A stretch of DNA of 13,928 bases from Lachnospiraceae bacterium (GTDB taxonomy: Bacteria; Bacillota; Clostridia; Lachnospirales; Lachnospiraceae): the NCBI GenBank assembly GCA_900751785.1, contig CAADSM010000169.1, positions 1-13,928 of the forward strand, given 5' to 3'. The notes below the pieces were generated by a model, which saw nothing but the letters and a program-made list of their open reading frames with translations, was not told where the DNA came from and did no database searches. Both the position numbers and the translations under genes were made by a program. Positions 4,554-11,678 of this stretch are shown here, piece by piece (position 1 is the first letter of the stretch; the number at the start of each line of letters is the position of its first letter).

Positions 4554-5126
4554 TCAGCCCTCCTTTTTATAGAAATTATACGTCTTTATAGTCATAGGGT
4601 CAACTGATTTTCCCCCTCTTTCCAGATATCTTGTTGTAGCACCGGCAGATCTGCACACAGCCTGATCGATATCTGTAAAGGCGAGATAACGCACTTCTGA
4701 AACCCCTGGAATCTCTTTCCGGTTCGGCTCGATATAATCCGCGATGTAGATGATCTTTTCCAGCATCGTCATATCCGGACGCCCCGTCGTATGATACGTG
4801 ACCGCGCTCAGGACATTCTTATCCTTCACGCCGTACTCGTGTCTGGCCAGATATGCACCAAGCTTTGCGTGAATGAGCGCCGGCATCTCGATCTCAGATT
4901 CCGTGAGGCTGATCCCATTCTTTTTGCAAAGCTTTATCTGTTCCTTTGCCGGGCAGAATTTACCGCAGTCGTGAAGAAGCCCCGCAGTCATCGCCTGCTC
5001 CACGTCCTCGCCGTAGCGCATGGCAAGTGATGCAGCAGTGTACATCACGCCGATCGTGTGCTCGAAACGCTCCTTTTTCAGGACCTTGGAAAGCCGTTTT
5101 CTGATCTCTGTCAATTGCTCTGTCAT
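4554..5126 (-). CDS. yqeK: HD-domain phosphohydrolase YqeK (Ap4A hydrolase type)
   Basis: This 190-residue HD-superfamily enzyme belongs to a family shown in Gram-positive species to split diadenosine tetraphosphate symmetrically into two ADP. Metal-binding residues are in place: H23 (FEHTIGV), H52-D53 (LLHDCGK), H86 (IHAKLGA), H112 (YHTTGRP) and D130 (IADYIEP). It is nearly contiguous with nadD upstream (6-base gap, AAGGAG overlapping the nadD end) and rsfS downstream. This order is common in Firmicutes. The link to nadD may reflect shared control of adenine dinucleotide metabolism; that is inference. Confidence 0.93.
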   Translation of the reverse strand: MTEQLTEIRKRLSKVLKKERFEHTIGVMYTAASLAMRYGEDVEQAMTAGLLHDCGKFCPAKEQIKLCKKNGISLTESEIEMPALIHAKLGAYLARHEYGVKDKNVLSAVTYHTTGRPDMTMLEKIIYIADYIEPNRKEIPGVSEVRYLAFTDIDQAVCRSAGATTRYLERGGKSVDPMTIKTYNFYKKEG

Positions 5127-5132
5127 ATCACG

Positions 5133-5741
5133 TCACTGCTCCTTGTATAAATGATGTTCCGCTATATACTCTGCCACCGCGTCTGGGACCATATAGCGCA
5201 CGCTCAGGTCCCTGGCTGACCGCTCTCTGATCGTTGTGGATGAGATCTCCACAAGAGGCGCCTGGAGCAGTTCAATACGCGCCCCATACTTCTCGCTCAG
5301 ATATTTTATCTGCGTCTTCATGTCCTCTGCGTCTTTATCATCGCGCATGGCCGCCAGGATAGTGCAGGTAGGAAATATTTCTCTGAAATATTTCCATTGC
5401 TCGATTGAAAAGAGAGAATCTGCGCCAAGGATAAAATAAAACTCGTTTTCCGGATAACGGCTGTTGAACTCCTGCATTGTCTTGTATGTGTAAGAATGGC
5501 GGTCCCCATCCGCCTCATGCATGTTCAGCCTGAAATAGGGCCCGCTGCCGATCGCCAGGCGCACCATCTCGACCCGGTGACGCAGGTCCTCCTCGGCGTC
5601 GCTCGTCTCTTTGTGGGGAGGATTCCCGTTCGGCAGGAACCAGATCTCATCCAGCCCGAAATCCTCATATGCGAACTCTCCTAAGAGAAGATGTCCGATG
5701 TGGATCGGGTCAAAGGTCCCGCCCATGATCCCGATCTTCAT
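5133..5741 (-). CDS. nadD: Nicotinate-nucleotide adenylyltransferase NadD
   Basis: This 202-residue enzyme joins nicotinate mononucleotide and ATP to give deamido-NAD and pyrophosphate, the common step of NAD synthesis. The nucleotidyltransferase signatures are clear: GGTFDPIHIGH at 7-17 (HxGH motif H14-x-G16-H17), the substrate loop FLPNGNPPHK at 35-44, FILGADS at 103-109 and ISSTTIR at 166-172. The length is typical of Firmicutes NadD. The start ATG overlaps the yhbY stop (ATGA), and GGAGAG lies inside the yhbY end, so the two are translationally linked. Confidence 0.96.
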   Translation of the reverse strand: MKIGIMGGTFDPIHIGHLLLGEFAYEDFGLDEIWFLPNGNPPHKETSDAEEDLRHRVEMVRLAIGSGPYFRLNMHEADGDRHSYTYKTMQEFNSRYPENEFYFILGADSLFSIEQWKYFREIFPTCTILAAMRDDKDAEDMKTQIKYLSEKYGARIELLQAPLVEISSTTIRERSARDLSVRYMVPDAVAEYIAEHHLYKEQ

Positions 5742-6046
5742 CTCTTCTCTCCTGACTGCGGCAGTATGATCTTCTTTTTCTCGTCCTTACCCTCTCTGTA
5801 CAGGACGATCTTCTTACCGATCACCTGGACGATCTCGGATCTTGTTCTCTCGGAGATGATCTCCGCAAGCTCTCTCGGATCATCCGCACAGTTCTTGAGG
5901 ACGCTGATCTTGATCAGCTCCCTCGCCTCCAGAGCCTCTGATATTGCCTGGGTAAGTCCCGGCGTCATGCTGGACTTTCCGACCTGGAAGATCGGTTCCA
6001 TCGTCATTGCAAGGCTTTTTAAATATGCTCTCTGTTTTGTCGTCAT
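5738..6046 (-). CDS. yhbY: CRM-domain RNA-binding protein YhbY (ribosome assembly)
   Basis: This 102-residue protein is a single CRM (YhbY) domain. Members bind pre-50S particles, and in E. coli YhbY is linked to 50S maturation. Visible family features are the N-terminal QRAYLKSLAM helix, the loop VGKSSMTPGL (in place of the usual GKGG-like loop), LIKISVLKN, and IVQVIGKKIVLYR near the end. The C-terminal tail is lysine-rich and variable. It follows obgE by 19 bases with AGGAG before its ATG and overlaps nadD by four bases. Its place between a ribosome-assembly GTPase and RsfS fits a 50S role. Confidence 0.9.
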   Translation of the reverse strand: MTTKQRAYLKSLAMTMEPIFQVGKSSMTPGLTQAISEALEARELIKISVLKNCADDPRELAEIISERTRSEIVQVIGKKIVLYREGKDEKKKIILPQSGEKR

Positions 6047-6065
6047 CTGTCTCTCCTATTTCCTT

Positions 6066-7349
6066 CTACTTATAGTAATCAAACTGCAGTCCGTACATCC
6101 TCACTGTATCGCCTTCCTGGATTCCAGCAGCCTCCAGCTCGTCCAGTATGCCTGTATCCTTCAGGAACTTCTGGAAAAAGGCAAATCCCTTCTCTGAATC
6201 CAGATTTGTGTACCCGAGCATCTTCTCGATCTTTGGTCCCTCTACCACATACATTCCGTCTTTCTGCTCCACTGTATACGGGAGATTTTCGTAGATCAGC
6301 TCGTCCTCCGGGAAAAACTCCTGCTCGAAGACGACCGGCGTGCTGTCCATATTCTCAAGCTGGCTGCTCACATAGTAGAGAAGATCGGAAATCCCTTCTC
6401 CTGATACGCCTGAGATAGGAAATACACGGACTCCCTTCGGCTCAAATTCAGCCTTAAGCCTGCTTACTGCATCATCCTCATCGCCGTAGATCTGATCTGT
6501 CTTGTTCGCTGCGATCACCTGAGGTCTCTTTGCGATATCCGGATTATAATTCTCAAGCTCCGCATTGATCTTGTAGATGTCATCCACCGGATCTCTGCCC
6601 TCGCTTCCGGCCGCGTCCACGACGTGGATCATCATCTTCGTCCTCTCGATATGGCGAAGGAACTCGTGACCCAGTCCGACTCCCTCTGAGGCTCCTTCGA
6701 TGAGACCAGGGATATCTGCCATGACGAAGCCTTTCGCACCGTCAAGGTCGACAACCCCGAGGTTCGGATTCAGCGTCGTAAAGTGGTAGTTGGCGATCTT
6801 AGGCTCCGCGTTCGTTACGCGTGAGAGAAGGGTAGATTTTCCCACGTTCGGGAAACCGATCAGCCCCACGTCAGCGATCACCTTCAGCTCAAGGTTCACT
6901 TCCAGCTCGCGGGCCGGCTGTCCGGGCTGTGCGTATTTCGGCACCTGCATGGTAGCAGTTGCAAAATGCTGGTTTCCAAGTCCGCCTTTTCCGCCTTTTA
7001 AGATGATCTGTCTTCTGTTCTCTCCGGACATATCGGCGATGACCTTTCCACTCTCCGCCTCCTTGACGACTGTTCCCTCCGGCACGCGGAGCACAAGATC
7101 CTTGCCGTCCTTTCCGTGGCAGCGGCGCTTGCCGCCTGGCTCTCCATCACCTGCGGCATATTTGCGCTTATGACGGTAATCCACCAGAGTGTTCATCCCC
7201 TCATCAACTTCAAAGATCAGATCTCCGCCTCTTCCTCCGTCTCCGCCGTCGGGTCCGCCGTTCGGCACGTAGAGCTCTCTTCGGAAGCTGCAGTGTCCGT
7301 CTCCGCCCTTTCCGGACCTGATATAGATTTTCGCTCTGTCTGCAAACAT
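6066..7349 (-). CDS. obgE: Obg-family GTPase (ribosome assembly and stress)
   Basis: This 427-residue protein contains the three parts of a Firmicutes Obg. The glycine-rich Obg fold spans about 1-158 (GGPDGGDGGRGG at 31-42). The GTPase domain spans about 159-335, with G1 GFPNVGKS at 165-172, G3 DIPG at 212-215 and G4 NKTD at 282-285. The C-terminal OCT domain covers about 352-427. Obg binds the 50S subunit late in assembly and responds to (p)ppGpp. The start is supported by AAAGGAG about 9 bases upstream. A 6-bp hairpin (CTGCGC-TCAC-GCGCAG, 7372-7387) lies just ahead of the ribosome binding site. The gene is separated from rpmA by a terminator, so it heads its own transcription unit or depends on read-through; no clear promoter was found for it. 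Confidence 0.97.
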   Translation of the reverse strand: MFADRAKIYIRSGKGGDGHCSFRRELYVPNGGPDGGDGGRGGDLIFEVDEGMNTLVDYRHKRKYAAGDGEPGGKRRCHGKDGKDLVLRVPEGTVVKEAESGKVIADMSGENRRQIILKGGKGGLGNQHFATATMQVPKYAQPGQPARELEVNLELKVIADVGLIGFPNVGKSTLLSRVTNAEPKIANYHFTTLNPNLGVVDLDGAKGFVMADIPGLIEGASEGVGLGHEFLRHIERTKMMIHVVDAAGSEGRDPVDDIYKINAELENYNPDIAKRPQVIAANKTDQIYGDEDDAVSRLKAEFEPKGVRVFPISGVSGEGISDLLYYVSSQLENMDSTPVVFEQEFFPEDELIYENLPYTVEQKDGMYVVEGPKIEKMLGYTNLDSEKGFAFFQKFLKDTGILDELEAAGIQEGDTVRMYGLQFDYYK

Positions 7350-7412
7350 AAATTTACTCCTTTAACGCCTCTGCGCTCACGCGCAGGAGACTCTTCGCCT
7401 GATTGATAATGT

Positions 7413-7444
7413 CACAAAAGCCTCAGACCGAAAAGTCTGAGGCT
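7413..7444 (-). terminator. Terminator between rpmA and obgE
   Basis: A 10-bp stem (AGCCTCAGAC at 7419-7428 with GTCTGAGGCT at 7435-7444) has a 6-base loop and is followed on the minus strand by TTTTGTGAC. The T-run is short, so it may attenuate rather than fully stop transcription from the rplU promoter into obgE. Confidence 0.75.
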
Positions 7445-7501
7445 CCTTAGCTTCTTAGTATGCAAGTGAAAATTTCCGACTCAGCTTATCCAGTTTCACT
7501 G

Positions 7502-7786
7502 TTACTCCGCTGCCGGATAGATAGAAACCTGTTTCTTGTCTCTACCCTTTCTTTCAAATCTTACTACACCGTCAACAAGTGCAAACAGAGTGTCGTCTCC
7601 GCCGCGTCCTACGTTCACGCCCGGATGGATCTTTGTTCCACGCTGTCTGTAAAGGATGTTTCCAGCCTTAACAAACTGTCCGTCTGCTCTTTTTGCGCCC
7701 AGTCTCTTTGATTCAGAGTCACGTCCGTTCTTTGTAGAACCAACTCCCTTTTTATGTGCAAAAAACTGAAGATTCATTTTCATCAT
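7502..7786 (-). CDS. rpmA: 50S ribosomal protein L27, precursor with cleavable N-terminus
   Basis: This 94-residue L27 is part of the 50S subunit near the peptidyl transferase centre. The mature family start [21 protein letters not shown] is preceded by an extension with the Firmicutes processing motif NLQFF. Prp protease removes this extension before AHKKG, leaving the flexible arm that reaches the P site. The prp gene lies directly upstream. GGAGGTG lies 8 bases before the first ATG; a second ATG follows immediately and a third two codons later, so the exact start is uncertain by up to three residues, all removed on maturation. Confidence 0.97.
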   Translation of the reverse strand: MMKMNLQFFAHKKGVGSTKNGRDSESKRLGAKRADGQFVKAGNILYRQRGTKIHPGVNVGRGGDDTLFALVDGVVRFERKGRDKKQVSIYPAAE

Positions 7787-7791
7787 GGTAC

Positions 7792-8124
7792 TTACACCTC
7801 CTTGAAAATAATGTCGATATATGCTTCGGATTCGCTGCTGTCTTCTATCTCTTCCAGACCAAGAATCATGGAATCCAGCAGAAGCGCGGCATCATGCGAG
7901 GGACGCTTATGAAAACGGAACTCGATCGTTCCCGAAGCCTCATCAGAAACACTGTCTGTCTCGTCGTCCGTAAACCGCTCGATCGAATTGAGCGTATTGA
8001 TGACAAGAGCTGAGACAGCGGCACAGATGATATCATGTCCCGGTTCATCATATCCGGCATGTCCGGATATATCGAATCCTGCATATTCATGCCCCGCAGT
8101 CTTATAAACGGTTACCTTGATCAT
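7792..8124 (-). CDS. prp: Ribosomal-processing cysteine protease Prp
   Basis: This 110-residue protein of the YsxB/DUF464 family cleaves the N-terminal extension of L27. The catalytic pair is visible at the positions known from Staphylococcus aureus Prp: H22 in ISGHAGY and C34 in [10 protein letters not shown]. It sits between rplU and rpmA, the standard place, 5 bases before its substrate gene. The L27 ribosome binding site lies at its own 3' end, consistent with coordinated expression. The protein is acidic in its second half, as is common for the family. Confidence 0.95.
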   Translation of the reverse strand: MIKVTVYKTAGHEYAGFDISGHAGYDEPGHDIICAAVSALVINTLNSIERFTDDETDSVSDEASGTIEFRFHKRPSHDAALLLDSMILGLEEIEDSSESEAYIDIIFKEV

Positions 8125-8136
8125 CGGAACACCGCA

Positions 8137-8445
8137 TTAAGCATTGATCTTGTCGATCTTAACTGCTGTATACTGCTGTCTGTGTCCGTTTTTCTTATGG
8201 TATCCAGTTTTTCTCTTATACTTGTAAACGACAACTTTTCTAGCCTTGCCGTTTCCGACTACAGAAGCTGTAACTGTTGCCCCTTCCACTGTCGGGTTTC
8301 CAACGATCAGCTTATCGTTGTTCACTGCAAGCACCTGGTCAAATGTATAAGTCTCGCCAGCTTCTACACCAAGTTTCTCCACTTTAATGATATCGCCTTC
8401 AGCTACTTTGTACTGTTTACCACCTGTTGCTATAATCGCGTACAT
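8137..8445 (-). CDS. rplU: 50S ribosomal protein L21
   Basis: This 102-residue L21 binds 23S rRNA in the large subunit. It starts with the family sequence [18 protein letters not shown], has the [13 protein letters not shown] segment and ends with [19 protein letters not shown], the conserved RNA-binding end. The start at 8445 is preferred over an in-frame upstream one because AGGAGGTG lies four bases upstream and the added ten residues do not belong to L21. It is followed by prp and rpmA in one unit. Upstream there is a promoter (8531-8560) and a leader of about 80 bases that may mediate autoregulation. Confidence 0.97.
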   Translation of the reverse strand: MYAIIATGGKQYKVAEGDIIKVEKLGVEAGETYTFDQVLAVNNDKLIVGNPTVEGATVTASVVGNGKARKVVVYKYKRKTGYHKKNGHRQQYTAVKIDKINA

Positions 8446-8524
8446 ATGGCACCTCCTATTATCATTACTCGCCAATTACGGTGTCTGCGTCAGCAGATCT
8501 TGAAAACCTCATTGTGCGGCATAC
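8446..8524 (-). promoter_or_regulatory. rplU leader, candidate L21 autoregulatory RNA
   Basis: The roughly 80-base leader between the promoter and L21 has a hairpin TCTGC-TGAC-GCAGA (plus 8484-8497), then CACCGTAATTGGCGAGTAA and the ribosome binding site. Firmicutes often carry a conserved L21 leader here that is thought to bind L21. The position fits and the motif looks familiar, but I could not verify it against the Rfam model. Confidence 0.45.
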
Positions 8525-8530
8525 TCAAGT

Positions 8531-8560
8531 AGTATAGCATATGACTTTTCATTAAGTCAA
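8531..8560 (-). promoter_or_regulatory. Promoter of the rplU-prp-rpmA unit
   Basis: On the minus strand TTGACT and TATACT are 18 bases apart. The -35 box overlaps the stop codon of the upstream CBS gene. The start is expected near 8524. It gives the ribosomal protein genes their own transcription, independent of aspartokinase. Confidence 0.75.
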
Positions 8561-8976
8561 TAGGCATCCGATGTTTTTTTCAGTTTTTCATAACAGTATT
8601 CGATGATGCTCTTCCGGGTGATGATCCCGATGAATTTATTCTGGTCATCTACCACCGGAACGTAATTCTGGTTCATTGCCTTGCGGATCAGATCCTCCAT
8701 ATCAGCGTCCGCAGAGACTGCCTCGTAGTCGGCCTTCCGCGGAAAGTCCTGGATAAAAATATTCTCCGCTTCTTTCAGGTTGAGATTCGTATATTTTTTT
8801 ATGCCCCAGAGCAGATCCCCCTCTGTGATGGTTCCCGTGTATTCCCCTTTTTTATTCAGCATGGGAATAGATGCATATTTGTGATATTCCATCGTTTCCA
8901 GTACCTGTCTCAGAGTACTGTAATCGTAGATGAACGCAACTTCACTCTTCGGCTTCAAAAAGAAAAGTATGTTCAT
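8557..8976 (-). CDS. Two-CBS-domain protein, possible nucleotide sensor
   Basis: This 139-residue soluble protein consists of two CBS motifs (about 10-60 and 75-135) and nothing else. Typical CBS elements are TLRQVLETMEYHKYASIPML with GTITEGDLLWGI, and MEDLIRKAMNQNYVPVVDD with GIITRKSIIEYC. Paired CBS modules bind adenine nucleotides; small stand-alone forms in Firmicutes include the c-di-AMP receptor DarB/CbpB. Whether this is an orthologue cannot be told from sequence reading, and its ligand is unknown. It lies 39 bases after aspartokinase, probably co-transcribed, and the rplU promoter overlaps its stop codon. The ribosome binding site is weak (GGCGG). Confidence 0.85.
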   Translation of the reverse strand: MNILFFLKPKSEVAFIYDYSTLRQVLETMEYHKYASIPMLNKKGEYTGTITEGDLLWGIKKYTNLNLKEAENIFIQDFPRKADYEAVSADADMEDLIRKAMNQNYVPVVDDQNKFIGIITRKSIIEYCYEKLKKTSDAY

Positions 8977-9015
8977 TTCCCGTATCGTCCGCCTTTCTGC
9001 AGGTTTATCTCTTGA

Positions 9016-10335
9016 TTAAATCTGTGTCAGGACAAAGATCTCATACAATGCGCGGATCGCATTCTTGAAATCCTCGTGTCTCACTCCGATGATGATATTG
9101 AGCTCGCTCGATCCCTGATCGATCATCTTGACATTAATGTGCGCGTGAGCCAGCGCTGAGAAGATCCTTCCCGCTGTGCCGCGCGTGGACCTCATTCCTC
9201 TTCCTACAACAGCGATCAGTGCCAGATTGGACTCAAGCTCGATGTGATCCGGATTCACTGCCTTATGGATGTCGGCCAGTATCTTCTGTTCCTTCTCTTC
9301 AAACGTGTCCTTGTTTACGAAGATCGTCATCGTGTCGATGCCTGACGGCATATGCTCGATCGAAACATTGTTTTCCTCGAACACCTGCAGCACCTTGCGG
9401 CAGAATCCTACCTCCGAGTTCATCATCGCCTTCTCTACTGTAATAGAAGCGAATCCGTCTGTTCCGGCGATGCCGGTGATCGTGTATCTCGGCTGACGGC
9501 AGGTTCCCTCAACGATGAGCGTGCCCTTGTCCTGAGGCGCATTCGTATTGCGGATATTGATCGGGATCCCCGCTTTTCTCACCGGGAAGATCGCGTCCTC
9601 ATGGAGCACGCTGGCGCCCATATAGGAGAGCTCGCGGAGCTCCTTGTAAGTGATCGTCTCGATCGCCTTCGGATTCTTTACGATCCTCGGATCAGCGATC
9701 AGGAATCCTGAAACGTCCGTCCAGTTCTCATAGAGATCTGCGCCTACCGCAAGTGCGACAAGAGAGCCGCTGACGTCAGATCCTCCTCTTGAAAACGTCA
9801 CGACCGTCCCATCCTCCCTGGCACCGTAAAATCCCGGGATGACCGCGCGTTCGATCTGTGAGAGACGCCCGGACAGGAGTTCGTTTGTCACCTCATCGTT
9901 GAATGATCCGTCGTCATTAAATCTTACGACCTCCGCTGCATCGACAAACTCATAGCCGAGATAGGCAGCCATGATCTTGCCGTTGAGGAATTCTCCCCTT
10001 GACGCAGCATAGTCTCTGCCCGCTTTCCTTTCGAACTCGGACTGGATCACTTCGAAATCCTTGTCCAGCGAAAAGTCAAGGTTCAGCCCGTCGATGATCT
10101 CCTGATACCTCTCGCGGATCTCAGAAAGCTTTTCAGAAAAATCCTCTCCCGCTTCTGCCGCGGCATAGCAGCCGTACAGCATATCCGTCACCTTGGTGTC
10201 AGCAGAAAAACGCTTGCCGGGAGCAGATGGAACGACATATCGCCTTGATTCGTCCTGATGTATGATATTTCCGACCTTTTTAAACTGCTCTGCACTGGCA
10301 AGAGAGCTTCCGCCGAACTTCACTACTTTCTTCAT
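9016..10335 (-). CDS. Aspartate kinase with two ACT domains
   Basis: This 439-residue enzyme phosphorylates aspartate to 4-phosphoaspartate, the first step to lysine, threonine, methionine and diaminopimelate. The amino acid kinase domain (about 1-280) shows KFGGSS at 6-11, the substrate motif around ASRGEFLNGK (111-120) and the ATP-side FSRGGSDVSG at 181-190. Two C-terminal ACT domains (about 295-345 and 372-437; VVGRGMRSTRGTAGRIFSAL and NVKMIDQGSSELN are visible) give feedback control by end-product amino acids. It is monofunctional, with no homoserine dehydrogenase part. Bacilli and Clostridia often have several paralogues, so no letter is assigned. It has its own promoter (10450-10478) and a structured leader. 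The start follows GGAGG. Confidence 0.95.
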   Translation of the reverse strand: MKKVVKFGGSSLASAEQFKKVGNIIHQDESRRYVVPSAPGKRFSADTKVTDMLYGCYAAAEAGEDFSEKLSEIRERYQEIIDGLNLDFSLDKDFEVIQSEFERKAGRDYAASRGEFLNGKIMAAYLGYEFVDAAEVVRFNDDGSFNDEVTNELLSGRLSQIERAVIPGFYGAREDGTVVTFSRGGSDVSGSLVALAVGADLYENWTDVSGFLIADPRIVKNPKAIETITYKELRELSYMGASVLHEDAIFPVRKAGIPINIRNTNAPQDKGTLIVEGTCRQPRYTITGIAGTDGFASITVEKAMMNSEVGFCRKVLQVFEENNVSIEHMPSGIDTMTIFVNKDTFEEKEQKILADIHKAVNPDHIELESNLALIAVVGRGMRSTRGTAGRIFSALAHAHINVKMIDQGSSELNIIIGVRHEDFKNAIRALYEIFVLTQI

Positions 10336-10443
10336 TCTTTTTCTTCCTCCAAACTGTAATCAAACAGCAGAACCTCGCTGAAACGCTTTCCTGTCCTGCT
10401 GTTTTCTCTCACGCGGTCCGCACTTCCCGGACCGCACTCTCGG
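10336..10443 (-). promoter_or_regulatory. Structured 5' leader of aspartokinase, candidate cis-regulatory RNA
   Basis: The predicted transcript leader of about 108 bases holds two strong hairpins. The first is GCGGTCCG / CGGACCGC (10413-10420 with 10428-10435, 7-base loop). The second is a perfect 9-bp stem, AAACAGCAG with CTGCTGTTT (10362-10370 with 10396-10404). It encloses 25 bases that can form a further GAAA-GCG-TTTC hairpin. No T-run follows either hairpin, so they are not terminators. It is too short for, and lacks the recognisable core of, the lysine riboswitch. Function unknown. Confidence 0.5.
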
Positions 10444-10449
10444 TACATT

Positions 10450-10478
10450 ATTATAACGCCTTGCCGCTTGATTGTAAA
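10450..10478 (-). promoter_or_regulatory. Aspartokinase promoter at the end of rng
   Basis: On the minus strand TTTACA and TATAAT are separated by exactly 17 bases, a near-consensus SigA promoter. The -10 overlaps the rng stop codon. The start is expected near 10443. Confidence 0.8.
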
Positions 10479-11674
10479 CGAGAATTTTCTATCTGTTCAT
10501 GCAGCGGTCTATGTACTTTCTTGCGGGTCACCTCGACCAGATTGAGGGGCGTTATGTCCACGAGCGTTGTCTGGATCGGGTCTTTTGCCAGGAGCATGCG
10601 AAACTCTCTCATGAGGCGGGAGACATTTTCTTCGGACTCCAGATTGATAAAATCGATGATGATAATACCGGAAAGATTCCTGAGGCGGATCTGTTTTGCC
10701 GCCTCTCTGGCTGCCTCCAGATCGATCTTCATGATCCCCTCTTCGTTTTTGCCTTTTCCTGCGTTCTTACCGGAATTTACATCGATCACAGTGAGCGCCT
10801 CTGTCGGCTGGATCACAAGGTAGCCTCCGTTTTTGAGCCATACTTTCTCTCTCAATGCCTTCTCGATGGCTGTCTGCGTACTGTACAGCTTGCCGAGTGG
10901 GAACGCCGGATCGTCATACAGCCGGATCAGCTCCTGCTTTTCGGGCAGCTCAGACGCAAAATGGGATCGTATTCTTGTATACAATTCAGCATCTCCGACA
11001 ATGATCTCTTCCATGCCCTCCATATAAACATTTCTCAGGTCTGATATGTAGGAGGGCGGCGCCGATCTCAGACAGGAGAAGCACACTCGCGTGGGCGCAA
11101 TGGACATGAGCCGCTCATATTCTCCGCGCAGCCGCATGATCTCATCCAGCACATCCTGGAACGGAGCATCCTTTGCATTCGTCCGCACGATAATGCCGAA
11201 CCTTTCGTTTTGGAACTCCTTAAGCCTTCCTTTGTATTCTTCCCTCAGCTTCTTCGGGATCTTAGACGACACCCCGATCCGTGTATTTCCGTGGGTCAGG
11301 ACTGCATATCTCCCAGTGAAGCTGATATTCCCCGTCAAGGTAGGCGCCTTTGTCTTCACCGCCTCCTTGCTGATCTGTACCACCAGCTCATCCCCGATGC
11401 ACAGAGGCTTTTTCCCGGACTTGCGGGTGAAGACTGCATTCTCGGCATCCTTCATATCGTAGTAGCAGTTCACGCCGCTCTCGATCTCCACGAATGCCGC
11501 CCCGATATTCGGCACGATATTTTTCACTCTGCCAACATAAACATTTCCCAGCAGGTGCTGTCCGGCGCTCTCCTCATCTGCGGAAGCGCAGTGGATCTCC
11601 ACGATCTCTCCGTCTTCAAGGAAAAAACTCCGTATCTGGTTCTCTGTTTTCTCGATCAGAATCTTCCGCTTCAT
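10451..11674 (-). CDS. rng: Ribonuclease G / RNase E family, short form without zinc-link
   Basis: This 407-residue endoribonuclease belongs to the RNase E/G family, which cuts AU-rich single-stranded RNA and processes rRNA and mRNA. The N-terminal S1 domain spans about 38-120 (LLGNVYVGRVKNIVPNIGAAFVEI). Catalytic aspartates D298 (IDVNSGKNAGKG) and D341 (IIIIDFINL) are both present. The start at 11674 was chosen because GGAG lies 7 bases upstream, overlapping the stop of the previous gene, and MKRKILIEKT is the family start; the frame is open 51 codons further upstream inside that gene. The protein stops soon after VEVTRKKVHRPL, so the C-terminal CPxC zinc-link of E. coli RNase E/G is missing. 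A CxxC pair exists elsewhere (C198, C201). It is translationally close-coupled to the radical SAM partner gene. Confidence 0.92.
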   Translation of the reverse strand: MKRKILIEKTENQIRSFFLEDGEIVEIHCASADEESAGQHLLGNVYVGRVKNIVPNIGAAFVEIESGVNCYYDMKDAENAVFTRKSGKKPLCIGDELVVQISKEAVKTKAPTLTGNISFTGRYAVLTHGNTRIGVSSKIPKKLREEYKGRLKEFQNERFGIIVRTNAKDAPFQDVLDEIMRLRGEYERLMSIAPTRVCFSCLRSAPPSYISDLRNVYMEGMEEIIVGDAELYTRIRSHFASELPEKQELIRLYDDPAFPLGKLYSTQTAIEKALREKVWLKNGGYLVIQPTEALTVIDVNSGKNAGKGKNEEGIMKIDLEAAREAAKQIRLRNLSGIIIIDFINLESEENVSRLMREFRMLLAKDPIQTTLVDITPLNLVEVTRKKVHRPLHEQIENSRLQSSGKAL

Positions 11675-11678
11675 TTCC

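Noticed and set aside
10413..10435. Terminator for rng
   Set aside because: The stem is strong but neither strand has a T-run after it, and a promoter upstream places it inside the aspartokinase leader.
10336..10443. Lysine riboswitch or T-box before aspartokinase
   Set aside because: The leader is only about 108 bases, with no recognisable L-box core, no T-box sequence and no terminator hairpin with a T-run.
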